A stretch of 9,967 nucleotides of DNA from Deltaproteobacteria bacterium. Lineage in GTDB: Bacteria > Myxococcota_A > UBA9160 > SMWR01. The stretch is taken from NCBI GenBank assembly GCA_029261905.1, contig JAJDAM010000817.1, positions 1 through 9,967 on the forward strand. The letters are read 5' to 3'. The notes under the pieces are model-generated. The model did no database searches and was not told the DNA's origin. It saw only the letters and a list, made by a program, of their open reading frames with translations. The translations under genes and the position numbers were made by a program. Below, piece by piece: positions 1 through 7,747 of this stretch. Numbering within the stretch: position 1 is the first letter of the stretch; every line of letters starts with the position of its first letter.

Positions 1-2
1 GC

Positions 3-2468
3 CGAGAATCGATCGAGATCTCGCGTCGCATGCTTCGCTTCGGTGAAGAGGGGATCGCGTTCGATCGAATGGCGATCCTGCTCCACAACCCTCACGACTA
101 CCGCCCGCACCTGGAAGAGGCGCTCGCGCGAGCCGGTATTCCGGCCCATTTCGCGCGAGGAGCCGTCCGACCGGACCCGGCAGGACGTGCGTTTCTGGCA
201 CTGCTTGCGTGCGCCGCGGAGGGTTTGTCAGCGCGTCGTTTCGCCGAGTACCTCTCGTTGGGCGAAGTGCCCACCCCGATGCCGGACGGCAGCCCACCGC
301 CGGCACCCGCTTCAGCGGACCGCTGGATTGCACCCGACGAAGAACTGGTTCCAGCAGTCATCGCCAATGCACTCGGAACACCGCATCCCACGTTGGACGC
401 ACAGAAAGGAGCGGAGCTCGGAATCGGTCGACGCACCGACGACTCGCGGGCCCCGGTCACTGCCGGGAGCCTGCGTGCGCCTCGTCGCTGGGAGCGATTG
501 CTCGTCGACGCTGCGGTGATCGGCGGGCGCGAGCGCTGGGAGCGGCGACTGAACGGGCTCGAAAGGGAGCTGCACCTCCAACGTGACGAACAAGAAGATG
601 CGGAGGGCCCGACCGCTCAACGGATCCAAACCGATCTCGATTCGCTGCAAGTGCTCCGGGACTTCGCGCTCCCTCTGCTCGACACCTTAGAAGCGCTTCC
701 GGACAGTGCGTCATGGGGAACGTGGCTCGACCAGCTCGGCGCTCTCGCGTCGCGTGCGCTGCGACATCCGGACCGGATACTCGCGGTGGTGTCGGAACTG
801 GCGCCGATGGAATCCATTGGGCCCGTGACGTTATCCGAAGTGCAGCGGGTGCTTTCGAATCGGCTGACCGACGTTTCGATCCCGCCATCGACGAACCGCT
901 ATGGCCGGGTATTCGTCGCCCCGATCGAGGCCGCCCGAGGGATGTCGTTCGATGTGGTGTTCGTTCCGGGCCTCGCCGAGCGGATGTTCCCGCTGAAGAT
1001 TCGCGAAGACCCGATCCTGTTGGACGCCGCCCGCACGCAGCTCGCCAAAGCGGGCTTTCCCCTCCGGACCAACACCGACCGAATTCGCGATGAGAGACGT
1101 TCGCTGCGCATCGCGGTAGGCGCTGCCAGTCAGGCGGTCGTGCTCTCCTATCCGCGGCTCGACCTCGACCAGTCGCGACCCCGCGTCCCTTCGTTCTATG
1201 CACTCGAGGTGCTACGAGCCGCGGAAGGCCAGCTTCCTGGCTTCGACGAGCTTGCGCAACGCGCCGAATCCACCAGCGATGCGCGTGTCGGCTGGCCGGC
1301 TCCGGCCGACCCGCATGATGCCATCGACGAAGCCGAATACGATCTGGCGCTCTTGGACACATTGATGCGTCTCGAAGAGGAGCAGAGCATCGGAACTGCG
1401 CGTTTTTTGATGACCACCAACCCCCATCTGGGGCGGGCACTGCGGTTTCGCGCGCGGCGTTGGCTCCAGGGTTGGACGGTCGCCGATGGACTCGTGAAAC
1501 CTTCGCCGACTGCACGCGAAGCGATGGCCGCTCATGCGCTCAGCGCACGCAGCTACTCCCCCACCGCGCTCCAGCATTACGCGTCGTGCCCGTACAAGTT
1601 CTTCTTGCAGGCGATTCATCGGCTGCAACCGCGCGATGTCCCCGAAGCCATCGAAGAGCTCAATCCGCTGCAACGGGGTTCGTTGGTGCACGAAGTCCAA
1701 TTCGAATTGTTCAACAAATTGCGCGACGACTCGCTGTTGCCGATCGATGCGAAGAATCTACCGGCCGCTCGGCTGGCGCTGGACACCATTCTCGACCGGG
1801 TCGCCACGCGATACCGCGACGAACTCGCACCCGCGATCGATCGCGTCTGGGACGATGGCGTCGATCACGTGCGCGCGGATCTCAGGGAGTGGTTGCGCCG
1901 GGCAGCCGAAGACGAATCGGGATTCGTTCCGTGGCGCTTCGAATTTTCATTCGGGCTTCCGGGACGGCGCGAACGCGACCCCCATTCGATCCCCGAACCG
2001 GTCGATCTCGAATGCGGCGTTCGGCTGCGCGGTTCGATCGACCTGGTAGAACGCGACGAGCAGAACCGGCTGCGCGTGACCGACCACAAGACGGGTCGTG
2101 TCCGTGCCACGAAGACTGCCGTCGTGGGCGGCGGCGAATCGCTTCAAGCCGTGCTGTACGCGCTGGTCGCCGAGCGCGCATTCCCCGAAGCATCGGTGAC
2201 CTCGGGCGGGCTGTACTACTGCACCGCCACCGGCGGGTTCGCACACCGTGAGGTCACACTCGACCGCAGAGCCCGCGAATACGTGCAGCAGGTCGCCGAC
2301 ACCGTCGGCACGGCGCTCACAGAGCCATTCCTGCCGGCGGCCCCAAAGAAGGGCGCGTGTCGATTCTGTGACTATCGCGTCGTCTGCGGACCCTATGAAG
2401 AACTTCGAACCGCTCGCAAATGGGCGGTGCCGCTCGAGGGATTGACGGCGATTCGGGAGTTGCCGTGA
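3..2468 (+). CDS. addB: AddB-type subunit of the AddAB helicase-nuclease (5'-partial)
   Basis: The reading frame is open from the left edge (first full codon at 3), so the N-terminus, where AddB proteins carry their ATP-binding motif, lies outside the window. Numbering from the Met codon at 30, a UvrD-like motif V stretch occupies residues 291-321 (RVFVAPIEAARGMSFD, then VPGLAERMFP). A C-terminal PD-(D/E)XK nuclease domain follows, with His554, Asp671 in GSIDL, Asp685-His-Lys687 and the Gln706-xxx-Tyr710 motif. Cys520 (SCPYKFF) together with Cys777, Cys780 and Cys786 (C-x2-C-x5-C) matches the 4Fe-4S 'iron staple' that wraps AddB nuclease domains. By family knowledge, AddB pairs with AddA to unwind and trim double-strand-break ends before RecA loading; it is cytoplasmic. 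All visible catalytic residues are intact. The Met at 30 is internal, since homologous-looking sequence (ESIEISRR) precedes it. A RecB-family exonuclease label would also be acceptable. Confidence 0.93.
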   Translation, partial: RESIEISRRMLRFGEEGIAFDRMAILLHNPHDYRPHLEEALARAGIPAHFARGAVRPDPAGRAFLALLACAAEGLSARRFAEYLSLGEVPTPMPDGSPPPAPASADRWIAPDEELVPAVIANALGTPHPTLDAQKGAELGIGRRTDDSRAPVTAGSLRAPRRWERLLVDAAVIGGRERWERRLNGLERELHLQRDEQEDAEGPTAQRIQTDLDSLQVLRDFALPLLDTLEALPDSASWGTWLDQLGALASRALRHPDRILAVVSELAPMESIGPVTLSEVQRVLSNRLTDVSIPPSTNRYGRVFVAPIEAARGMSFDVVFVPGLAERMFPLKIREDPILLDAARTQLAKAGFPLRTNTDRIRDERRSLRIAVGAASQAVVLSYPRLDLDQSRPRVPSFYALEVLRAAEGQLPGFDELAQRAESTSDARVGWPAPADPHDAIDEAEYDLALLDTLMRLEEEQSIGTARFLMTTNPHLGRALRFRARRWLQGWTVADGLVKPSPTAREAMAAHALSARSYSPTALQHYASCPYKFFLQAIHRLQPRDVPEAIEELNPLQRGSLVHEVQFELFNKLRDDSLLPIDAKNLPAARLALDTILDRVATRYRDELAPAIDRVWDDGVDHVRADLREWLRRAAEDESGFVPWRFEFSFGLPGRRERDPHSIPEPVDLECGVRLRGSIDLVERDEQNRLRVTDHKTGRVRATKTAVVGGGESLQAVLYALVAERAFPEASVTSGGLYYCTATGGFAHREVTLDRRAREYVQQVADTVGTALTEPFLPAAPKKGACRFCDYRVVCGPYEELRTARKWAVPLEGLTAIRELP
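2455..2459 (+). promoter_or_regulatory. Ribosome-binding site deciding the addA GTG start
   Basis: GGGAG lies 5 nt upstream of the GTG at 2465. This favours GTG 2465 over the in-frame ATG at 2420, which would bury the start 49 nt inside addB and add 15 residues that do not resemble the family. Confidence 0.6.
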
Positions 2469-5400
2469 CGGTTCGAACCGATCTCAGCCCGCTGCCGGAC
2501 GCGCAGGCGCGGTTGCGTATCGAAACCGATCTCGACACCACGCTGTTCGTCGAGGCGGCTGCGGGCACCGGCAAGACCACGGCGCTGGTCGGACGAATCG
2601 TTTCCGTGTTGCGATCCGGGGCCGGTGCGCTCGATGAAATCGTCGCTGTGACCTTCACCGAGAAAGCAGCGGGTGAGATGAAACTGCGGTTGCGAACAGA
2701 AATCGAGCGCGCGCGGAGTGCGGAGCCCCCCGGCAGTGTGGCACGTACCCATCTCGACGATGCACTCGAGAAACTCGAAGTCGCGCGTATCGGGACGATC
2801 CACGCGTTCTGTGGCGATCTGCTGCGCGAGCGACCGGTCGAGGCGGGCGTCGACCCGCTGTTCGAAGTCGCCCCCGAAGCCGAAACCGATCGCCTGCTCG
2901 ACCGCGCATTCGACAGCTGGTTCCAGACGATTCTCGCGGATCCACCCGAAGGGGTCCGCCGCGTATTGCGACGTCGGCCGAGGGGCTTCAACGCGATCGG
3001 ACCGCGCCAGCAGCTGCGCAACGCCGCGCGCAGCCTGGTCGAGCATCGCGACTTCACGGCCGCGTGGCGACGGGATCCGTTCGACCGCGTGGGCCAGATC
3101 GATCAGATCGTCGAACGGCTCGAAGCGCTGGCGGCGCTCGCCGGCTCCGCATCCAATCGCGAAGATTGGCTCGCGAAGAACTTCGAGAACATCGGGCTCT
3201 TTCTCGACGAGAATCGACTCCGCGAGGCCGTGCGGGGACGCGATCACGATGCCTTGGAATCGGAACTTCGAGAGCTTGCCCGAACGCGCGGCAACGGCTG
3301 GCACTGGCGGGGCCGCGGCCACTACGGGCCCGACCACTCGCGACCCGAACTCGTCGAACAGCGCGACGCGGTCAAGAAGCAGCTCGACGATCTGCTCGAA
3401 GCTGCCGATGCGGATCTCGCGCCCTGCCTGCGCGAAGAGCTGCGCCCGATCGTCGACGGGTACGAAAGCCTGAAGCAGCGCGCGGGGGTTCTCGACTTTT
3501 TGGATCTGATGCTGCGCGCGCGCGACCTGATCCGCGACAATTCACTCGTACGTGCGGAGTTGCAGCGCCGCTTCAGCCACTACTTCGTCGACGAGTTTCA
3601 GGATACCGACCCGGTGCAAGCCGAGTTGTTGCTGCTGCTCGCCGCAGATCGGCCCGAGCTCAGCGAAACCTCGCAGATTACGCCGAGCGCCGGGAAGTTG
3701 TTCCTGGTCGGCGATCCGAAGCAGGCCGTCTACCGCTTTCGGCGCGCCGATGTGGCGACCTACGAGGCGATGAAACTTCGACTGGTCGAACAGGGTGCCG
3801 CCGTGTTGCACCTGACCACGAGCTTTCGTGCGGTCCCATCGATTCAACGAGCGGTCAACGCCGCGTTTGGCCCGGTGATGGGTGGCGAAGCCACGGAAGG
3901 GCGCGTCGGAGAAGCCAGCCACATCCAAAGCCAGTACGTCCCTCTTCAACCGCGCCGCGAAGAATTTGCCGGCCAACCGACGATCGTCGCACTGCCCGCT
4001 CCGAAACCCTACGGCGATTATGGGAGCATCGTCACCTGGAAAATCGACGAGTCGCTGCCCGATGCAGTCGGGGGATTCGTCGACTGGCTGATCGATCGCA
4101 GTGGCTGGACGGTGGGCGATCCGGCTACTGGCGAGCGCGTGCCGATCGAAGCGCGCCACATCTGCATCCTGTTTCGTCGCTTCAAGAGTTTTCGCGACGA
4201 CGTCACGCGACCCTACGTGCGCGCGCTCGAGGCACGACGCGTACCGCACGTACTGGTCGGAGGCCATTCGTTCCACGACCGAGAGGAAGTCCTGGCGCTG
4301 CGAAATGCACTGTGCGCGATCGAGTGGCCTGACGACGAACTGCGCGTGTTTGCGACACTGCGCGGACCGTTCTTCGCGCTCGGCGACGATGCGATACTGG
4401 CGTTTCGCCACAAGGTACGAAGTCTGCACCCGATGCGACCTCTCGACGGGATCGAACTCGATGCCGCGGAAACCGAAGTGGCCGACGCGCTGGGGATCCT
4501 GGCCCGATTGCATCTTTCGCGAAACTACATGCCCGCGGCCGACACGATCTCGCGACTGCTGTCTGCCGTACGAGCTCACGCCGGGATCGCGATCTGGCCG
4601 ACGGGTGAGCAGGCATTGGCGAATTGTCTGCGCATGGCCGACATCGCTCGACGCTTCGAGCGTCGCGGGTCGTCGTCGTTTCGCGCTTTCGTCGAACATC
4701 TGGAAGAGGGCGCCGAACGGGGTGATGCCCAGGACGCCCCGGTCGTCGAGGAGGGCACGGAAGGGGTTCGGATCATGACCGCGCATCGCGCCAAGGGACT
4801 CGAGTTTCCCGTCGTGATCCTCGCCGACCCGAATTGCCGCGCGACGCGGGACGTGCCCGGCCGCTACGTAGATTCCGCGCGCGACTTGTGGGCCGAACCG
4901 CTGTGCGGATCGGCACCGTGGGATCTGCTCGATCATCGCGACGAGGAATCCGAGCGTGATCGCGCGGAAGCGATTCGACTTACCTACGTGGCGGCGACAC
5001 GCGCGCGCGACCTGTTGGTGGTGCCGGTGGTGGGAGACCCCTACCAGCACGATTCAGAGTACTGGCTCGACGTGTTGAACCCCGTCATCTACCCGGAGCG
5101 CGCAAAGCGGCGCGACGCCCGCGCGGCGGTCGGTTGCCCGGAGTTCGGGTCCGACAGCGTGTATGCGCGTCCTTCGAATGCGCGAGCCGGTTCCCGTAGT
5201 TCAGTCGCACCGGGTCTACACGATCCGCAAGTGGGCTCGCACGGCGTCGTGTGGTGGGACCCCGCAGCCCTCGAACTCGATCGAAAAGAAGAAGTCGGGC
5301 TCCGACAGCAGCGCATCCTCGAGGCCGATCAACAAGGCATCGTCGCCGAGGAAGGCATCCGTGATCACGCACGCTGGCAAGCGCGACGCGCCGATGCATT

Positions 5401-6019
5401 GAACACCGGAGAGCAACCTTCGATCGCGGTGCGCTCGGTGACGGAACTGGCTCATCCAGACGCTCCCCTCCCGGTCGACGCCGGCCGCTCGCTCGAAGAA
5501 CCGATGTCGGTCCGGGTCGAGCAGGTGTTGATCGACCGGGCGAGCCGTCCGAGCGGAAAGCGATTCGGCACGTTGGTTCACGCAACGCTGGCGGTGGTCG
5601 ACCTCGGCGCCGATGCGACCCAGGTCCACGCGGCCGCGGTCGCAGAGGGCCGATTGCTGGGCGCCTCGGCGGATGAAGTGGAGGCTGCGGCGACTACGAC
5701 GTTGGCCGCGCTCGCTCACCCGATCCTGCGGCGCGCTGCGACCGCAGACCGCCTCCGGCGCGAAACCCCCGTCTCGTTCCTGCGCGAAGATGGCATCCTC
5801 GTCGAGGGAATCGTCGACCTGGCGTTTCGGGAACTGGGTGGCGGGCTTGGAGGAGAGCTTGATGAAGAGCCTGGTGGAGCGTGGACGGTCGTGGACTTCA
5901 AGACCGATCGCGACCTCGCACCGAACCTCTCGCAATATGAATCCCAGCTTCGCCTCTACGCGGAGGCGATCAGCGAGGCGACGGCGGAACCCACGACACC
6001 TGTGCTGCTCTCGCTCTGA
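2465..6019 (+). CDS. addA: AddA-type UvrD/Rep-family helicase-nuclease
   Basis: This is the helicase/nuclease subunit of AddAB, 1184 residues from the GTG, normal for the family (about 1200). Superfamily 1 helicase motifs appear in order: Walker A GTGKTT (34-39), motif Ia VTFTEKAAGEM (62-72), GTIHAFC (110-116), motif II DEFQDTD (376-382), motif III VGDPKQ (415-420), motif V MTAHRAKGLE (771-780) and motif VI TYVAATRAR (840-848). The C-terminal PD-(D/E)XK nuclease has His1039, Asp1118, Asp1144-Phe-Lys1146 and Gln1161-xxx-Tyr1165, so both activities look intact. The start overlaps the addB stop as GTGA, implying translational coupling of the two partner subunits. By family knowledge the enzyme processes double-strand-break ends for RecA-dependent repair in the cytoplasm. 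One oddity is a Gly/Glu-rich stretch (1125-1138) between the Asp1118 and Asp1144 strands, probably a surface loop. A RecB label is less likely because the neighbour is AddB, with no RecC or RecD. Confidence 0.96.
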   Translation: MTVRTDLSPLPDAQARLRIETDLDTTLFVEAAAGTGKTTALVGRIVSVLRSGAGALDEIVAVTFTEKAAGEMKLRLRTEIERARSAEPPGSVARTHLDDALEKLEVARIGTIHAFCGDLLRERPVEAGVDPLFEVAPEAETDRLLDRAFDSWFQTILADPPEGVRRVLRRRPRGFNAIGPRQQLRNAARSLVEHRDFTAAWRRDPFDRVGQIDQIVERLEALAALAGSASNREDWLAKNFENIGLFLDENRLREAVRGRDHDALESELRELARTRGNGWHWRGRGHYGPDHSRPELVEQRDAVKKQLDDLLEAADADLAPCLREELRPIVDGYESLKQRAGVLDFLDLMLRARDLIRDNSLVRAELQRRFSHYFVDEFQDTDPVQAELLLLLAADRPELSETSQITPSAGKLFLVGDPKQAVYRFRRADVATYEAMKLRLVEQGAAVLHLTTSFRAVPSIQRAVNAAFGPVMGGEATEGRVGEASHIQSQYVPLQPRREEFAGQPTIVALPAPKPYGDYGSIVTWKIDESLPDAVGGFVDWLIDRSGWTVGDPATGERVPIEARHICILFRRFKSFRDDVTRPYVRALEARRVPHVLVGGHSFHDREEVLALRNALCAIEWPDDELRVFATLRGPFFALGDDAILAFRHKVRSLHPMRPLDGIELDAAETEVADALGILARLHLSRNYMPAADTISRLLSAVRAHAGIAIWPTGEQALANCLRMADIARRFERRGSSSFRAFVEHLEEGAERGDAQDAPVVEEGTEGVRIMTAHRAKGLEFPVVILADPNCRATRDVPGRYVDSARDLWAEPLCGSAPWDLLDHRDEESERDRAEAIRLTYVAATRARDLLVVPVVGDPYQHDSEYWLDVLNPVIYPERAKRRDARAAVGCPEFGSDSVYARPSNARAGSRSSVAPGLHDPQVGSHGVVWWDPAALELDRKEEVGLRQQRILEADQQGIVAEEGIRDHARWQARRADALNTGEQPSIAVRSVTELAHPDAPLPVDAGRSLEEPMSVRVEQVLIDRASRPSGKRFGTLVHATLAVVDLGADATQVHAAAVAEGRLLGASADEVEAAATTTLAALAHPILRRAATADRLRRETPVSFLREDGILVEGIVDLAFRELGGGLGGELDEEPGGAWTVVDFKTDRDLAPNLSQYESQLRLYAEAISEATAEPTTPVLLSL

Positions 6020-6054
6020 CCGGCACCCTCCGGCCGTACCTTCCATCTTTCCCT

Positions 6055-7401
6055 TCAGCTCTTCCCGTCAGAAAGGCCCTTCTTCAACGCGGACTCGGAC
6101 CGCCGGATCTCTCGCTCGATCCAGCGCGTCAACCAGAAGTTGTCGTCGGCTCCCGAATCCAGCAGCCGTCGATGGGCGGCGAGGTAGGTGGTGAGGGTCT
6201 TGTGGTGGGAGGCATCGGTCGTGAGCGCGATTTCGCATAGGTGGATCGCCTCGACCGCGTCCCCCTCCGCCAGCCGCTGCTCGGCTGCTTCGGCGATCCG
6301 ATCTGGGCCTCCGGCGAGGCGCACCAGATCTTCGTGGACGGCCGCCTGCGGGGTCGCGTACAACTCCGTCGTCGATCGGGCGTGAAACCATCCCGCGTAG
6401 CCTTCCCAGATCGCGCGCACGTTCCAACGCGTCAGCCCATACCCCTGGCCGCTCTCCACTTGCTCCGGGAGCTCGACTTCGGCCATCAGCTCCTCGACGC
6501 TGCGGCCCTCGTTCATGCCGCGAACGGTTGCGTCGTGGACGTGCTGCATGCCTTCGCGCAGATCCACCAGGTTTTTGCGAATCAGTTCCGCACCCTCGAT
6601 GGGCTGGAAGTGCCCGGTGACGAGCACGTCGGGTTCCAGGCCGATCACGCGATCGAGCGCGTCGATGTACGGCAGCGGCATTCTCAGCCGATCGCCTCGG
6701 ATCGTCACGAGGTTCGGCACGTGCGGAAACAATGGGCCGAAGACATTGCCGATCATGGCAATCCGGTGTTGTGGCAGCCAGACCACCATCGCGTCGATCG
6801 TCTCGCCACCGGGAACCGCGTAGAGTTCGAACTCGACGCCACCCAGTTCGAAATCGTAGCGATCGCGAAACGTGATCGTCGGGGTCGGACGCGATTGCAC
6901 CGGCGCGTTGCCGCTGCCCGAGGCTGCGCCGCGCGAGACGGCCTCGCGAAACGCGAACGCGCTGCGCATCGCGCGGAACCGACCGATCCGGGCGTCATCG
7001 GCCTGGCACAGCGGGTTGTTCTGCTGGGCGACGATCTCGGTTCCCGCTTCGATGAACAGGTCGGTTCCACCCACGTGGTCCACATGGCTCTGTGTGAACA
7101 GGATGAACCGGACCGGACCGCTGCCGGCGGCGTCGAAATTCTGCCGGTGAGCGGGCCCCTCGAATCCCATCCCGGTATTGACGATCACACGGCCGTCCGC
7201 CGTCTGGACCGCGTAGGCGTTCGACATCCCCTCGGAACAGGTGATGAAATCGTTGACCGCGAAACTGCGCCCCGGGGCAGCGGGGGCGATCTCGAACGCG
7301 GTCGGACGCCGCTGGTGGAGGGGGGCGGTCATGGTTCGACACTCCATCGTCTGGGGATCGGCCATCATATCCTGGATCCCTTCCCGGATCCTTTCCCGCA
7401 T
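6055..7401 (-). CDS. MBL-fold metallo-hydrolase with alkyl-sulfatase-type dimerisation region
   Basis: The 448-residue frame (numbered from the ATG at 7401) combines a metallo-beta-lactamase fold (about 45-270) with a C-terminal helical region resembling the alkyl sulfatase dimerisation domain (about 295-440; GYAGWFH, LAGGPDRIAEAAEQ). The metal loop reads TQSHVDHVGG (103-112): His106, Asp108 and His109 are present, but the first ligand His is Gln104. The usual GD bridging Asp appears as Gly218-Asn219, and GH at 263-264 supplies a late His. By family knowledge such proteins hydrolyse sulfate or other esters; the substrate here is unknown. There is no signal peptide or membrane segment, so it is probably cytoplasmic. 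The start is unresolved: 7401 is the outer bound and lacks a clear ribosome-binding site, 7368/7365 lie next to AGGA, and 7332 has GGAG at 9 nt spacing. The gene converges on addA and diverges from the MATE gene. Confidence 0.85.
   Translation of the reverse strand: MRERIREGIQDMMADPQTMECRTMTAPLHQRRPTAFEIAPAAPGRSFAVNDFITCSEGMSNAYAVQTADGRVIVNTGMGFEGPAHRQNFDAAGSGPVRFILFTQSHVDHVGGTDLFIEAGTEIVAQQNNPLCQADDARIGRFRAMRSAFAFREAVSRGAASGSGNAPVQSRPTPTITFRDRYDFELGGVEFELYAVPGGETIDAMVVWLPQHRIAMIGNVFGPLFPHVPNLVTIRGDRLRMPLPYIDALDRVIGLEPDVLVTGHFQPIEGAELIRKNLVDLREGMQHVHDATVRGMNEGRSVEELMAEVELPEQVESGQGYGLTRWNVRAIWEGYAGWFHARSTTELYATPQAAVHEDLVRLAGGPDRIAEAAEQRLAEGDAVEAIHLCEIALTTDASHHKTLTTYLAAHRRLLDSGADDNFWLTRWIEREIRRSESALKKGLSDGKS
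7374..7397. repeat. Imperfect 12-bp tandem repeat at the MBL gene start
   Basis: Two adjacent copies, GGATCCCTTCCC and GGATCCTTTCCC on the plus strand, differ at one base. On the minus strand they are purine-rich (GGGAARGGATCC) and sit just inside the longest MBL frame, or in its leader if translation starts at 7368, 7365 or 7332. They confuse ribosome-binding-site placement for that gene. Confidence 0.6.
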
Positions 7402-7561
7402 GCTTGTGCCCGCGCCGTGTCAGCATGAAGCCGACCCCCCACCCGACCGGCCTAGAGTTCGGGATCTGATGCGTTATGCTCCCGCTGCTCCGAAAAGGGG
7501 CCGACTCCCTGCGACGGTGCAACACGCAACCGGGGTGCTCGTGGATCGATTCTGATTCCGA

Positions 7562-7605
7562 TCTTCATGAATAGCTCATGAAGAGCTCATGACGAGATCA
7601 GGAAG
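7562..7605. repeat. Four 11-bp tandem repeats with helically phased TCATGA palindromes
   Basis: The units are 7562-7572 TCTTCATGAAT, 7573-7583 AGCTCATGAAG, 7584-7594 AGCTCATGACG and 7595-7605 AGATCAGGAAG. The self-complementary core TCATGA recurs at 7565, 7576 and 7587 at exactly 11-bp spacing, with a degenerate TCAGGA at 7598. The first core is extended to the 8-bp palindrome TTCATGAA. Spacing of about one helical turn places every core on the same DNA face, as in cooperative operator arrays. The array is 142 bp upstream of the MATE start and between divergent genes. Operator function is inference; the repeats themselves are directly visible. Confidence 0.75.
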
Positions 7606-7736
7606 AGGGCTCGAGTCCACCGCCCAGCGGTCGGCTCCCCGACGGCCACTGCGCGCGCCCGGTCGAGTCGAGAACGAGAACACACGAACTGAGTCACGCC
7701 ATCCGCGCGTACGCCCGCCGCGCGTCGTCGACATTT

Positions 7737-7740
7737 AGGA
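7737..7740 (+). promoter_or_regulatory. Ribosome-binding site deciding the MATE GTG start
   Basis: AGGA is followed by 7 nt and then the GTG at 7748. An in-frame TAG at 7736-7738 excludes any earlier start, so the GTG is the first possible initiation codon in this frame. Confidence 0.75.
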
Positions 7741-7747
7741 AACTGCT

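Larger units (their letters stand above)
7402..7747. other. Divergent intergenic region between the MBL and MATE genes
   Basis: About 346 bp without a convincing gene. It must hold the promoters of two divergent genes, although no clear sigma-70 -35/-10 pair stands out. Its main content is the 11-bp phased TCATGA array at 7562-7605. It also holds a short GTCGG/CCGAC dyad (7630-7643), a GC-only dyad (7704-7709 with 7719-7724), and the MATE ribosome-binding site at 7737-7740. A 28-codon open frame at 7469-7555 has little support. Confidence 0.7.

Noticed and set aside
2420..2464. ATG 2420 as the addA start
   Set aside because: It would overlap addB by 49 nt and add unconserved residues, while GTG 2465 has a GGGAG site at 5 nt and a GTGA overlap with the addB stop.
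3542..5050. 502-codon open frame antisense to addA
   Set aside because: It lies entirely opposite a gene with all helicase motifs in order; long antisense frames are expected in high-GC DNA, and the translation shows no recognisable domain.
6020..6054. Possible terminator between addA and the MBL gene
   Set aside because: Only a 4-bp CGGC/GCCG stem (6021-6024 with 6033-6036) with an 8-nt loop is present and there is no T-run.
6241..7428. 395-codon open frame on the plus strand across the MBL gene
   Set aside because: It is a shadow of the minus-strand hydrolase, whose metal motif and dimerisation region are recognisable; the shadow has no family features.
7469..7555. 28-codon open frame in the intergenic region
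   Set aside because: The only ribosome-site candidate is GGGA at 4 nt, the peptide resembles nothing known to me, and frames of this length are common by chance.
7704..7724. CGCGCG dyad just upstream of the MATE ribosome site
   Set aside because: A 6-bp all-CG repeat with a 9-nt spacer is easily produced by chance in this composition, and it does not include the ribosome site.
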